Below are positions 24,540 through 33,735 of a stretch of 64,000 bases of DNA, piece by piece (within the stretch, counting starts at the first letter, position 1; the number at the start of each line of letters is the position of its first letter). Both the position numbers and the translations under genes were made by a program. This DNA comes from CAIMUS01 sp046347625. GTDB taxonomy: Bacteria; Pseudomonadota; Gammaproteobacteria; Competibacterales; Competibacteraceae. The stretch spans positions 744,001-808,000 of the forward strand of contig JAXMFU010000003.1 of assembly GCA_046347625.1 (NCBI GenBank), in the 5' to 3' direction. The notes under the pieces are model-generated. The model saw only the letters and a program-made list of their open reading frames with translations. It was not told the DNA's origin and searched no databases.

Positions 24540-25694
24540 ATGTTAACGGTCGAAATCGCCAGGGTGGATCATAAGAATACCGCCCGCCATGTCGAGGCGT
24601 GTCTGCGCGAGCAAACCGCTCGGGTCGAGTCGCAGCAGGAAAAGAGCGCGTGGTACATGAGCCTTAACGATCCCATCGATTTGAGTGAGCAGGCGGATTC
24701 CACCGAAAGGGCCCGACCCTGCCCGGTCTGTCAGGGTTCGTCATTTCTGGTTCTGTTAACGCCGGCCGATGTCGATGCCGAACACGGCTGGTTACAGGCA
24801 TTCCGCCGCCAGCGTAAATCCGGTACGAATAACGCCAAGGATCTGGTGGCTTATACCCAGATCAAGCCGACTTTCATCGTGCGCTGCAACGGTTGCGGTA
24901 CGGTCCTGCGCGATCCGCAGCCAACCTGTGAGCGGCTACGTACCCTCTATGCCGATGATACTTACAATCCTGCAACGCTCGATCAATTGACCGCCAATCA
25001 GGACAGTTTCTTCCGCTGTAAGGCCGAGTGGGTAAAGCCATATCTGCCGGCCTCGGCCGAAGTTCTTGAAGTCGGAAGCTTTGTCGGTTCTTTCCTACGG
25101 GCGGCGAGAGCGCTGGGCTGGAGAGCGGTCGGAGTGGATGTGGGCGCCCAGACCTGTGCTTATACCCGCGCGGCCGGCCTGGATATCCTTCAAGGTGATA
25201 TCCAGGAAGTGGAGTTACCACCGGCATCCTGGGACGGCCTCTTTATCTGGAACACGTTCGACCAGTTGTGCGACCCGGACGGTGTGCTCGACCGGGCATT
25301 TACACTGCTCAGGCAGACAGGCATTCTGGGGATGCGTATTCCTAACGCCTTATTCGAGCAAGGCTGCTTACAACTGCGCCGGCATTGGCGTGGCACCCGT
25401 CGGGCCGGTCGGGTTATGTATGCCCAGGCTTACAACAGTTTTCTGACCTTTCCCTATCTTGCGGGCTATACTGTGGATTCCATCGGCCGGCTGTTGCGGC
25501 GGCATGGGTTCACGATCGACAGGATTGCCGGAGATACTCTCGTGCGGTTGGCGGATCGCACGACTTTACCTTTCGCCGCTCACGAGGAAGCACGCTATCA
25601 ACGCCTGATCAGGCGTTTTTGTCGCCGGCTGGAAGTGACAGCCGGGCGGTTGTACTACCCCTGGTTGGATATTATCGCCCGCAAGCAAATCTGA
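24540..25694 (+). CDS. zinc-ribbon class I SAM methyltransferase
   Basis: I chose the ATG at 24540 because AGGAGGG lies six bases upstream; an earlier GTG would start inside MITE-C. The 384-residue protein has an N-terminal CPVCQG...CNGCG pair (about residues 60-63 and 115-120) that should bind zinc. A Rossmann fold follows: EVLEVGSFVGSFLRAARALGW (motif I, about 175-195), then GVDVGAQTCAYTRAAGLDILQGD and WDGLFIWNTFDQLCDP. This plan is common in sugar or cell-surface methyltransferases. The substrate is unknown. No neighbours share a strand closely. Confidence 0.8.
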   Translation: MLTVEIARVDHKNTARHVEACLREQTARVESQQEKSAWYMSLNDPIDLSEQADSTERARPCPVCQGSSFLVLLTPADVDAEHGWLQAFRRQRKSGTNNAKDLVAYTQIKPTFIVRCNGCGTVLRDPQPTCERLRTLYADDTYNPATLDQLTANQDSFFRCKAEWVKPYLPASAEVLEVGSFVGSFLRAARALGWRAVGVDVGAQTCAYTRAAGLDILQGDIQEVELPPASWDGLFIWNTFDQLCDPDGVLDRAFTLLRQTGILGMRIPNALFEQGCLQLRRHWRGTRRAGRVMYAQAYNSFLTFPYLAGYTVDSIGRLLRRHGFTIDRIAGDTLVRLADRTTLPFAAHEEARYQRLIRRFCRRLEVTAGRLYYPWLDIIARKQI

Positions 25695-25770
25695 ATCTTG
25701 CTGGATACCTAAGGAATTACCCGGGAGATTAATACCGAATCTTAGTAAATTTCGGGTTTAAAAGCACCAG

Positions 25771-25837
25771 GTAGGGTGGGCATGGCTCACCTTATCCTTT
25801 TGATTCCGCTACAGAAGGTGGGCCATGCCCACTCTAC
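25771..25837. terminator. 23-base inverted repeat between convergent genes
   Basis: GTAGGGTGGGCATGGCTCACC and its near-inverse GGTGGGCCATGCCCACTCTAC are 21 bases apart. The element sits between the methyltransferase gene and the convergent DUF72 gene and could end both transcripts. Confidence 0.6.
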
Positions 25838-25840
25838 GGT

Positions 25841-26605
25841 TTACGTTAAAGCTCCAACCGAATTGGTATAAGATGATCGCGGAGATACCCGCTGTTGTAA
25901 CCGCCGGGCATTACGAACTGCATTACCGCCTCCATCGTTATTGAAATAGGCAAACACATCACGTCCCTGCCGTGTCCATTCGTGAATACGTTCCGCCCAC
26001 CAGCCTAAATCAGCCTCGCTATAGGAACCCGCATATAACCAATGCGAATCGGGGCCATGCAGTCGGATATAGACAAAGGGCGCGGTCGCACGCAGGATAC
26101 ACGGCAGGTTCGCCCCACTCATTACGCAGTAAGCGACCTGATAACGTTCCAGCCGCAGGAAAACCGCTTCCTGATGCCAACTCGGGTGCCGGAACTCGAC
26201 AGCGACGCGCCGACCGGCCGGCAGCAGTTGGAGAAAATAATCCAAGCGCGGGAGATCGCAGGACAGGTCCGGCGGTAGTTGCACCAGCAGGACCCCACAC
26301 TTCTCGCCCAATGGCTGGAGGTCGTGTTCAATCCGGCTCAACCAGGCTTCAGGGGCATGCAGACGGGCGCCATGGGTAAGACCACGCGGGGCCTTTACCG
26401 ACAGGCAAAACCCCAACGGCAGCCGCCGATACCAGTTGGCGAACGTGACAGCCCGAGGCCAGCGATAAAATGTACTGTTAACCTCGACCGTCTGGAAGTG
26501 CTGAACGTAACAGGTCAGCCGCTCCCGTATCGGCAGTTCCATGGGATAGAGCACCCCCTGCCAGTGATCGTAGCTCCAACCTGAAGTACCGATATGGATA
26601 GCCAT
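25841..26605 (-). CDS. DUF72 (YecE-like) protein
   Basis: The 254-residue TIM-barrel protein opens MAIHIGTSGWSYDHWQGVLYP, the family signature, and keeps EVNSTFYRWP (about residues 40-49), LLVQLPPDL, VAVEFRHPSWH and FVYIRLHGPDSHW. DUF72 proteins are widespread and their reaction is not established. The usual length is 240-300 residues, so the gene looks complete. It is convergent with the methyltransferase gene. Confidence 0.9.
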   Translation of the reverse strand: MAIHIGTSGWSYDHWQGVLYPMELPIRERLTCYVQHFQTVEVNSTFYRWPRAVTFANWYRRLPLGFCLSVKAPRGLTHGARLHAPEAWLSRIEHDLQPLGEKCGVLLVQLPPDLSCDLPRLDYFLQLLPAGRRVAVEFRHPSWHQEAVFLRLERYQVAYCVMSGANLPCILRATAPFVYIRLHGPDSHWLYAGSYSEADLGWWAERIHEWTRQGRDVFAYFNNDGGGNAVRNARRLQQRVSPRSSYTNSVGALT

Positions 26606-26634
26606 ACCGACCCATTTGGAGGAAACTTGTGGAA

Positions 26635-27246
26635 TTATTGCAATAGGGCCGCTATGCCGGATTCTGAAGTCGCGCCAGGCGGATAAGGTCTTGCCGGGTT
26701 CCCGAATAAATCTTCAGGGTGGCAATAATCGAGCAGAATTCGCGTGGCGTCTCTCTGATAATTCTTGATATCGCTTACATACAGGGCCTGGCTGGGGGAG
26801 ACACCACAAGCCTTGATGGCTTTTAGTAATAAGCCAGGATCCGGCTGATTGGTGGACGATATCTCTGCCGTACTCGAACCAACCAGGATTATCGGTGACT
26901 TAGCACAATGGTTGAGCAATCCATCGACCAGCACCTTTAAGGTATCAGGCGAAAATTCACTGGTGTGAGCAATGAACGCAAGGTGAGGAGTCTGCCCATC
27001 AGTGGTCCAATCGATGGATTGGAAAAAAGCATTGACTCCAAAACCCGGCTGCCAGGCATCAGGCGACTCCGTATTGGCGGTAATAGATCCGATTTCAGAA
27101 GGGCTCCAAAGCGCTGAGCTCTCAAAAATGATGAGATCATATTCAACCAATGCCTTATCTACGACGACGTCGGTAATAGCTTTCAGAACAGCATACCGAT
27201 GCTCCAGTGGGCTGCTACCTGTCCAGATATAGTTCGCCATGTTCAT
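26635..27246 (-). CDS. HAD-like hydrolase with a degenerate first motif
   Basis: About 203 residues. The C-terminal half matches the end of HAD phosphatases: PDPGLLLKAIKACGVSPSQALYVSD (about residues 130-155), where the last D is in motif IV. The first motif, normally DxDGT, is here YDLIIFESS, lacking the nucleophilic Asp, so catalysis is doubtful. The start is the ATG at 27246, with AAAGG nine bases upstream; a TTG six bases earlier is less likely. It lies 29 bases from the DUF72 gene on the same strand and may share its transcript. Confidence 0.65.
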   Translation of the reverse strand: MNMANYIWTGSSPLEHRYAVLKAITDVVVDKALVEYDLIIFESSALWSPSEIGSITANTESPDAWQPGFGVNAFFQSIDWTTDGQTPHLAFIAHTSEFSPDTLKVLVDGLLNHCAKSPIILVGSSTAEISSTNQPDPGLLLKAIKACGVSPSQALYVSDIKNYQRDATRILLDYCHPEDLFGNPARPYPPGATSESGIAALLQ

Positions 27247-27500
27247 AATCAATAACCTTTAACAGAATAGAATAAAATACTTAATATTATCCTCTTCGCT
27301 GAAAGCGATGAATCACAAAAAGCAAGAGAGATACTAAGCGAAGATTAATTGGTTAAAATCGGTTGTCTTTAACGCTATAGGAATCAACGGGCCTGGCCAG
27401 CCGAATTCTAGTTATAGCTCATCAAGATATGCCAGTCATTTTTACTCCCGAGTGAGGGCGGACGACTGGGTGCACCCGGAACTGACAAGCTGTCTTGACA

Positions 27501-27664
27501 GGGCGTAACCAGTCGTCCGCTCTGGTGTAGGAGCGAGCCCTGCTCGCGACTTGAGCCGGCGCCGGCACGCCGGCGCGGTCGCGCGCAGGGCTCGCTCCTA
27601 CCGGGGCTTTAAAGGGACGTTGTCAGCACTTGACGGTCCATAGCGCGCTCGACGGGTTACGCCC
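27501..27664. repeat. MITE-A copy 2, with 9-base target duplication
   Basis: Ends GGGCGTAACCAGTCG and CGACGGGTTACGCCC are inverted repeats matching at 14 of 15 positions. The 164-base element is flanked by the direct repeat GTCTTGACA on both sides (27492-27500 and 27665-27673), a clear target-site duplication. The inside is a GAGCGAGCC...GGCTCGCTC hairpin plus GCCGGCGCCGGC. Confidence 0.92.
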
Positions 27665-28034
27665 GTCTTGACAGAGAAAACACCATTTCAAGGAACCGAT
27701 CAAATCCCTATGAAACCAATTCTATTTTAAAAAATAAATTTGACCATAACATCAGAATGATCTTATAGCTTAATTAAGGAATTAGTTATAAAGCTACAGC
27801 TATTCTTTAAAAAAGAATAGATTCCCGGTAATTTTTCTTAATCCCCTGCCAATACTTGGCTTCCGCTTCTCGGTTTCTTCGCGTAAGGCGGAGTATAGCT
27901 GGAACTCGGCTCGAGGTACAGCCTGGATGGAGTAAAGCCGGCAAAGCGGAATCCAGGGTTCTCCTGAGAACTTTACTCTAAGGATTGACTGCCTTACTCT
28001 TGAAGAGAGTATGAAGTTTTAAGGAGCTCCCCAC

Positions 28035-28112
28035 ATTGCCAAAAAAAGACCGACTGCGGTCAACACGGCCATGACTGATGAAGTGGATACGGCAATCAAT
28101 TTTCTCATTTAA
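28035..28112 (+). CDS. possible 25-residue ORF with ATT start
   Basis: AAGGAG lies eight bases before an ATT codon that opens AKKRPTAVNTAMTDEVDTAI and a few more residues to TAA. The pattern looks like a normal short protein whose ATG has changed to ATT, a rare start. It may be a real micro-protein, an autoregulated one, or a relic. No family is recognised. Confidence 0.2.
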   Translation: MAKKRPTAVNTAMTDEVDTAINFLI

Positions 28113-28216
28113 GGTAGCTTCCCAAATAAAGTTCAGCAATAAAGAGTAAACACACTGGACGGCTATAGTATACGCTTACTTTATTTAACTCAATCAGAAT
28201 TTCCTTTACTTTCTTA

Positions 28217-28374
28217 AGCGCCTATACAAAATCTCTTATTACGCTAAAGTTAACTATCGGCGCCGTAGGGTGCGTCCTACGCACCTTTCCCCCGAGCGCA
28301 AAAACAGTGCGTAGGACGTATCCTACTTTCAGGGAAAAATACGTTATTCAAGTATTCAGTTCTCGTATAGGCGC
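28217..28374. repeat. MITE-C copy 3
   Basis: AGCGCCTATACAAAATC (left) and CTCGTATAGGCGCT (right) bound 158 bases. The inverse of its inner part matches the 3834 copy closely (GTAGGACGCACCCTAC, GTTAAC, AAGAGATTT). The second inner arm reads GCGTAGGACGTATCCTAC. Confidence 0.8.
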
Positions 28375-29003
28375 TGATGGAGATAGGTATCCTTAATTAT
28401 CGTTCTTAAGCACGCAGCGAAATTGCTTGCGAACAGTACCCGCTTGTCGGTAACCGTTCCCTCGGCTGGCAGACTCGCTTCTACCCGCCTCTTCTCCTAT
28501 GTTTGCATCCCCGGATCGGATAGTGGTTTTTCGCCCTTGACGAAGGAAGGGTAGCCTATAGCGGCGGGGTGGCCTGTCCGTGCAAGTACTCTCTCCACGG
28601 ATGCTTTTTCCGAGCGCCATGGACGGCAAGCCAGGCTCAATATGGGCCATCCTTTGCAATCCAGATCATGCGGGGGGCTTCCGCTTTAGCACGGCTTAGT
28701 GTAGTCTCCAGCCAGGCTGCATGCGGAGCGGTCTGGAAAAGCCGGTTGCAACAACTTCAGATCGATGGTTCTTAAGAGTGAAGGAGATGTTCGCCGGTGT
28801 ATCCAGATCGGTCTCGGCAAGTTTTAACCCTTATTCCAGGAAATCGAACGCAAAATGCACAAGTGTAAAGATTTCTTCAAACCACTGTTTTGGTTTACCG
28901 TAACAAGTGTTTTCATCCTAGAGTTTAAAGTTTCAGTGCCTCTAATAGAAAAACTTGATAGTGGTCTACTGGATCAGTGAGATAACTGTTAAAGAGGTTC
29001 AAT
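28375..29003. other. non-coding or relic region before the KGG gene
   Basis: Short frames on both strands (for example minus 28393-28659, plus 28569-28775) have no ribosome sites or families. The phrase TTAGTGTAGT at about 28697 is also found near 43001. The last 60 bases form the upstream region of the KGG-repeat gene. I see no RNA gene. Confidence 0.35.
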
Positions 29004-29330
29004 ATGGCAACTCGTGACAACACTCGCGAACCGAGGCGTGGTGAAACGCGCAAGGGATCCCATGCGCGTGGTTTTGCCTCGATGGAAGCGGAAAAGCAAC
29101 GCAAGATTGCCCGTAAAGGTGGTCAGGCGGCCCATGCGATGGGCCGGGCTCATGAATTTACCCCTGAGGAAGCCAGGGAAGCCGGTCGTAAGGGCGGCCA
29201 GACGGTAAGTCGGGACCGCCAGCATATGGCCGAAATCGGTCGTAGGGGCGGCCAGACGGTAAGTCGGGACCGCCAGCATATGGCCGAAATCGGTCGTAAA
29301 GGCGGCAAGCGCCGTGGCACCGAGGGGTAG
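29004..29330 (+). CDS. KGG-repeat (GsiB/con-10-like) stress protein
   Basis: The 108-residue, highly basic and hydrophilic protein has four KGG or RGG motifs (ARKGGQAA, GRKGGQTV, GRRGGQTV, GRKGGKRR), typical of the GsiB/con-10 family of small desiccation and general-stress proteins. Residues GGQTVSRDRQHMAEIGR occur twice in tandem; the coding DNA of the two 54-base units is almost identical, so the duplication is recent. AAAGAGG precedes the ATG at 29004. Confidence 0.85.
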   Translation: MATRDNTREPRRGETRKGSHARGFASMEAEKQRKIARKGGQAAHAMGRAHEFTPEEAREAGRKGGQTVSRDRQHMAEIGRRGGQTVSRDRQHMAEIGRKGGKRRGTEG

Positions 29331-29331
29331 G

Positions 29332-29400
29332 GTAGGGTGGGCAGCTTGTCTGCCCACGCTGCTTAGGATACCGGATTGGTGGGCAGGCAAGCTGCCTACC
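29332..29400. terminator. inverted repeat after the KGG gene
   Basis: GGTAGGGTGGGCAGCTTG and CAAGCTGCCTACC, with inner CTGCCCA/TGGGCAG, form a hairpin two bases after the stop codon. It probably ends the KGG transcript. It is similar in type to 25771-25837. Confidence 0.6.
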
Positions 29401-29423
29401 CTGCAAAACCATTATTCAAGAGG

Positions 29424-29537
29424 AGCATAACCAGTCGCCCGCCTCGATGTAGGAGCGAGCCGGCTCGCTCCTACCGGTATTTTAAAGGGACACTGTCAGC
29501 GCTCGACGGTCCATAGCGCGCCCGACGGGTTACACCC
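29424..29537. repeat. MITE-A copy 3 (shortened)
   Basis: The left tip CATAACCAGTCG and right tip CGACGGGTTACACCC are kept, but the inner GCCGGC hairpin is deleted, leaving 114 bases. A transposase relic abuts and overlaps its right end. Confidence 0.7.
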
Positions 29538-30755
29538 CTTCAAGAGCTTAACCCTGGCCTTGGCATACCAGGCGGTGGTGCGCGGCGTCAGCGTGGCCCC
29601 GGCCGCTGTCAAGCGGTGCGCCATGAGGCAGACCAGCGAGAACAGGCCGAACAGCGCCGGGGTGGTGCGGGCGATGGCGAGGTCGGACCACTGCCGCTGG
29701 GTTTCCAGACCCCAATGCCGGCGGTTTTCCTCGAACGTCACCTCGACGTTCCAGCGGAGCACAAAGGCCGTCACGATCCAACGGGGTTCACAGGCCGGGC
29801 AAGTACAGAAGAACGCGGCCGGCTCCGGGTCACCCTCGGCGTTCACCACCAACACCCAGCGGATGGGTAACGGCGGTTGCCCGCGCCGATACCAGAGGGC
29901 CACGTCACTTAACCGGCGAACGCGACGCTTCTCGCCGCCATACCCGTCGATTTCGACCTCCTCCCCGACCTGTTGGGCCGCCGTCACGCGGTCTTGCAAC
30001 GCCGGCAGACGGGCACCCTTGCGGGGCTTCGGCCCGCGGCGCGGGCGCACGGGGACGGCCGGAAAGTCGTATCACTGGGCATCCAGCCGCAACCGACTGA
30101 TCAACACCACTTGGTGTTGCACGCCGGTCCACCCCAACCGCAGACAGGCAAAGCTCCCATCGCCCAGCAACACCCAGGGCCGCCGTACCCAGCGGGACAC
30201 CGCCTTGACCCTCTGGCAGGTCCAGTCCACGGTGGTTTTATGGCGCTTCTTCGCCGCGCGGTTGGCCGGTTCCGAGGGCGCCGACACCGTTAAAAACGGC
30301 AAGGCCCAGAGGCGCGAACTCCACGGTAACCGGACCAACCGCATCAGGCAGACCCCTTTCACGCCAAAACCCTTGACTACGTGCTTCGGGGTCGAGCGCA
30401 CCGCCTCCCGATAGCAGCCCTTCGCGTGAATCCGTTTTCCCCGACGCCGCTTTACCGTGTCATCCACTACCATCAACGGCACCCAGTGCTTGGGGAGTCA
30501 CTGAATGACCAACCCCAACAGCATTTTCGCCGCCTGCAAACCCGACCAGCAGGCCCGACTCAACACCCGATGATAGCGTTCAAACCGCGGTTCCTGTCCT
30601 AATCCCATGACCCGCAAGGCGGCCGCGACCGTGCGGGGACCTTGGCAGAGGATGGCGCCGATCATCAGCACCAGGGCATGACTCCAGACCGCGGTGGAAA
30701 ACAACCCGGCAAACGGGGTCAAAACCGTTATAATCATCTCAGGCAGAGGGGACAT
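29496..30755 (-). pseudogene. DDE_5/IS701-like transposase with two in-frame TGA codons
   Basis: Three open pieces (30498-30755, 30072-30500, 29496-30074) lie in one and the same frame and join into a transposase of about 420 residues. The N-terminal part has SHALVLMIGAILCQGPRTVAAALRVMG. The middle has the catalytic region LMVVDDTVKRRRGKRIHAKG and LPFLTVSAPSE. The C-terminal part has FVLRWNVEVTFEENRRHWGLETQRQWSD. The two interruptions are TGA at 30500-30498 and 30074-30072, each after CAG, and at least the second falls where relatives have a bulky residue (LRLDAQ-stop-YDF). TGG to TGA changes are the likely cause. No terminal repeats were found with certainty; the 3' end abuts MITE-A. Family assignment by recall. 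Confidence 0.8.
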
Positions 30756-30877
30756 GGGAGGCTCCGGTTGGTTTGGTCACCCCGTTAGCTTACCCCGGCA
30801 TCGCCTCTGCTTCTTGCTTCAAGAACCGCTCAAATGGCCAAAGTCCAATTAGAATCATGGGCGAATTAGAGGTTAAT

Positions 30878-32425
30878 ATGAAACGCTCCACAAAATGGTT
30901 GTTATTTTTGATCATCCTACTTGGCGCGGCGCTTCGACTCTATCATCTCGGTACAGAACCGATTTGGTACGATGAAGCAGTCAGCCTGACAAGAGCGCAA
31001 ATGGCGGTGATGGATTCGATAGATGCGACTATCCGAACAGACTTTTTCCCACCGTTATATTACATCGTATTACATTTCATTTTACTATTCGGAAATAGTG
31101 AATTTATCTTGAGATTATTTTCTGCTCTATGTGGAATTCTCATTATTCCGTTAACGTACGACATCGGCAAGACCATAAGCGGTAAAAGGCTAGCTATGAT
31201 CAGTACCCTGCTGGTCGCCATTTCTCCTTTGTATGTCATGTACAGCCAAGAAGCCCGAACATACTCTTTTTATTTACTATCGGCGACACTCGCCATGTGG
31301 GGGCTGGCTAAACTCCTGCGATACCCGATGATGGCCACGCAAAAAATGTTCCTGTTGCGGTTACCGGCTTCTCTACAACAGCAAGGCACTGCTTCTCCAG
31401 ATAGACCAGTCGCCCCTCTATGGGCCTGGGGAGCTTATATTTTAGGATCGATAGTTACTCTTTACTGCCATAATACCGGTGTCTTCCTACCAGTTGCTGC
31501 CAATCTGATTGCTCTCTATTTATTTTGGATAGAACGACCTCATTTCCTTCCTTTACTACGCAACTGGCTGATTGCAAATGCGCTTGTGTTACTGGTCTGG
31601 GGGTTGTGGTTACCCGGGTTGTTGCAACAAACCTTCCATCAAAGCAGTGGTAAGTCGTGGTTTAGTTCCGATCTAGGTAGCTTGTTGGAAGTTGTGAACG
31701 ATCTCTGGATCAGTTTCGTATGGGGACCTCGCCATATTCTGGTTTTCCTGTTACTGATCCTGGTTGTTCTAGGCTTATGGAGTTGGAGGAAACATCCGCG
31801 CTGGATCATGTTTAGCCTTACTTTATTCCTGGTCCCGGTCCTTGGCCATTATGTCGTCAGTCAGTGGATACCGATGCTCGTTACACGCTCCATGATTTGG
31901 GCATCGATACCGTTATTGTTGATGATTGCCGCTGGCTTGATCAACCTTCGTTGGAGGTTTTTGACTTGGAGTATTTTGACACTCATCATTGCAATCAATG
32001 TAAAAGGATTAAACACTTATTACCTAAACTTCCAAAAAGAAAAATGGGATAAGGTAGCCGAATACATTGGGGAAAGGTTACAACCCAATGATGGGATTTT
32101 GATTAATGTGGGTTATTTGAAAAAGCCGTTCGATTACTATTGGAAACACGTTGAAAAAGAAGCAGTGGGACAACCTTTCCCAAGCGGACATGCCGAGATG
32201 GAGCAAGAGGATCTGGCGGAACTGAAGCGTATAATGACAACTCATGACCGCTTATGGATCATCTATTCACATACTCCCTTCGGTGATCCCAAGGGGCTGT
32301 TGAAGAAAAGCCTGGATGACAACGCCAGGCTGATTGATCAGCAGCGATTTAGAGGCACGGGCTTTCAATTGAACTGCCAGGCAAACTGTATCCAGGTATT
32401 TTTATACGAGACTCGCTCCCACTAA
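30878..32425 (+). CDS. GT39-like (PMT/ArnT-type) membrane glycosyltransferase
   Basis: The start is ATG 30878 (GAGG seven bases upstream), giving 515 residues with about ten membrane helices. The first loop holds the catalytic-type motif WYDEAVSLTRA (about residues 30-40) and the next loop FFPPLYYIVLHF (about 60-71), as in GT-C enzymes that move a lipid-linked sugar onto protein or lipid. YSQEARTYSFY is a further family block. The C-terminal 110 residues form a soluble domain outside the membrane. It probably acts on cell-envelope glycans; the acceptor is unknown. It is framed by insertion sequences on both sides, so it may have arrived with them. Confidence 0.85.
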   Translation: MKRSTKWLLFLIILLGAALRLYHLGTEPIWYDEAVSLTRAQMAVMDSIDATIRTDFFPPLYYIVLHFILLFGNSEFILRLFSALCGILIIPLTYDIGKTISGKRLAMISTLLVAISPLYVMYSQEARTYSFYLLSATLAMWGLAKLLRYPMMATQKMFLLRLPASLQQQGTASPDRPVAPLWAWGAYILGSIVTLYCHNTGVFLPVAANLIALYLFWIERPHFLPLLRNWLIANALVLLVWGLWLPGLLQQTFHQSSGKSWFSSDLGSLLEVVNDLWISFVWGPRHILVFLLLILVVLGLWSWRKHPRWIMFSLTLFLVPVLGHYVVSQWIPMLVTRSMIWASIPLLLMIAAGLINLRWRFLTWSILTLIIAINVKGLNTYYLNFQKEKWDKVAEYIGERLQPNDGILINVGYLKKPFDYYWKHVEKEAVGQPFPSGHAEMEQEDLAELKRIMTTHDRLWIIYSHTPFGDPKGLLKKSLDDNARLIDQQRFRGTGFQLNCQANCIQVFLYETRSH

Positions 32426-32464
32426 AAAGCATTTCTGGCGGCCATCCGGCCCCACCCGTTTCAG

Positions 32465-32504
32465 GCCGGGAGTTCCCTAAGCTACGGGAGCAGGAACTCC
32501 CGGC
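32465..32504. terminator. 12-base perfect hairpin after the glycosyltransferase gene
   Basis: GCCGGGAGTTCC and GGAACTCCCGGC, 16 bases apart, lie 40 bases after the stop codon. They probably end transcription, although no T-run follows. Confidence 0.55.
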
Positions 32505-32524
32505 TCCAGGCGGACGCGTGGTTA

Positions 32525-33727
32525 AACCGCATCTACTTTGAAACCCGTAGTTTTTCTTCTTCGGGATCAAGGTGGGTTTTGACCCAAAGTCGGTCGGCGA
32601 CGGCATAGGGGGTCGCGTTGATTCCTTGTTGAAACTGTTCCAGTTGGGCGATCAACTCTTCCCGTTTATCGTAACACGTGTGATAGGTCACGTCTTCCCG
32701 AACCCACTGCCAGAGGTGTTCCACCGGCATGAAATCCGGACTGTAGGCCGACAACGGTAACACCTTGATCTGCAACTCGTCGGCCTGTTGCAGGACGGCC
32801 TTGGCTCGATGATAGGAAGCACCGTCCCAGAGCACCGTCAAGGGCGTCTCGGGCACCTCCCGGCGGAGGGTCTCCAGTCATTCAATCGTGCTCTCGCTGT
32901 TGGCGCGGTCGTACGGATACAGCTTGACTCGACCTTGATTGTAAAAGTAGACACCGTAGCAAGAGACTTTCGCCCCCAGCCCGGGGGAACTGGAACTGAC
33001 CCAAAACCGCTCGCCTTTGATCGACCAACCATAGCCTTCATCGGTATCCTGGCGGAAATGCGCTTCGTCGATATAGACCAGGGCGTGGTGGCCCCGGGTG
33101 GCGGCCTAAAGCCAAGGGGTTGAGTTTTTCCAGAAAGGCCGCGCGCTGGTCGGGATCCGCTCGATTCAACAGTTTCCGGGCCTTTTTCCAGGACAAGCCT
33201 AACCGCTTGAGCGCCTGTCGGATCGTCTCCCGACAACACCCGTCCTGGCCTTGAGCCTCGAGCCAAGCCTGTAACCGCTTCAGCGTCCAGCGCGGCGCAG
33301 GCGGCGTGGTCCGCTCTTGTGGCGGAGTCGCGGCCTGCTTCAGGGCGTCGCGAATCACTTGATCGACGCCCTGTTCTAAGGTTGGGGTAAAAAGGGGGAA
33401 CGGCCACCCGTCTGCTGGTACACCAAGGCCGCCGGTCCGACCGTATTGTAACGATGCACCCACGCCATCACCGTCTGGGGGTTACGGCCCGTCTCTCGCC
33501 CGACTTGACTGGCATTCTTATCCCCACAAATCTCGTACAACGCCAGAAAGCGTTCCCGCGTGCGGGGGTGCTCCGCATTCAACCCCAGGACTCTTAAAAT
33601 ATCGGGGTCTTGGCCCCAGCGGCTATAATCAACCGTCAGCATCGCTCTCTCACTACCCTTTAGTTCGGTTCAAGGATAGGATAATTGTTCACTTTAAAAA
33701 ACTCCAGTTCCCAAAGTAGATGCGGTT
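32525..33727 (-). mobile_element. IS630-family element with TA duplication
   Basis: The 1203-base element has inverted ends AACCGCATCTACTTTG (left) and CAAAGTAGATGCGGTT (right), which match at 16 of 16 bases. The dinucleotide TA flanks both ends (32523-32524 and 33728-33729), as expected for the TA target of IS630/mariner elements. It carries the broken transposase at 32533-33642 and lies eight bases beyond the stop codon of an M16 peptidase relic. Confidence 0.93.
32533..33642 (-). pseudogene. IS630 transposase with two frame changes and a TGA
   Basis: The N-terminal part (33642 to about 33390) has the helix-turn-helix region ICGDKNASQVGRETGRNPQTVMAWVHRY. After CGTTCCCCCTTTTTA the frame shifts by -1 to continue as LFTPTLEQGVDQVIRDALKQ and WTLKRLQAWLEAQ. 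Near 33095-33105 a second shift returns to the first frame: ALVYIDEAHFRQDTDEGYGWS (first catalytic Asp/Glu region), then NSESTIE, TGA (32880-32878), LETLRREVPETPLTVLWDGASYHRA (second Asp) and SPDFMPVEHLWQWVRED (third catalytic Glu). The first shift may be programmed, since IS630 elements use -1 slippage. The second shift and the TGA at a Trp position look like decay. Confidence 0.85.
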
Positions 33728-33735
33728 TAGCCCCA

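Noticed and set aside
28393..28775. Overlapping short frames of 88 and 68 codons
   Set aside because: No ribosome sites, no families and low-complexity basic products on both strands.
29496..32880. TGA codons as selenocysteine or reassigned tryptophan
   Set aside because: TGA is used as a normal stop in nifD and other intact genes here, no SECIS-like element was evident, and the affected genes are decayed transposases.
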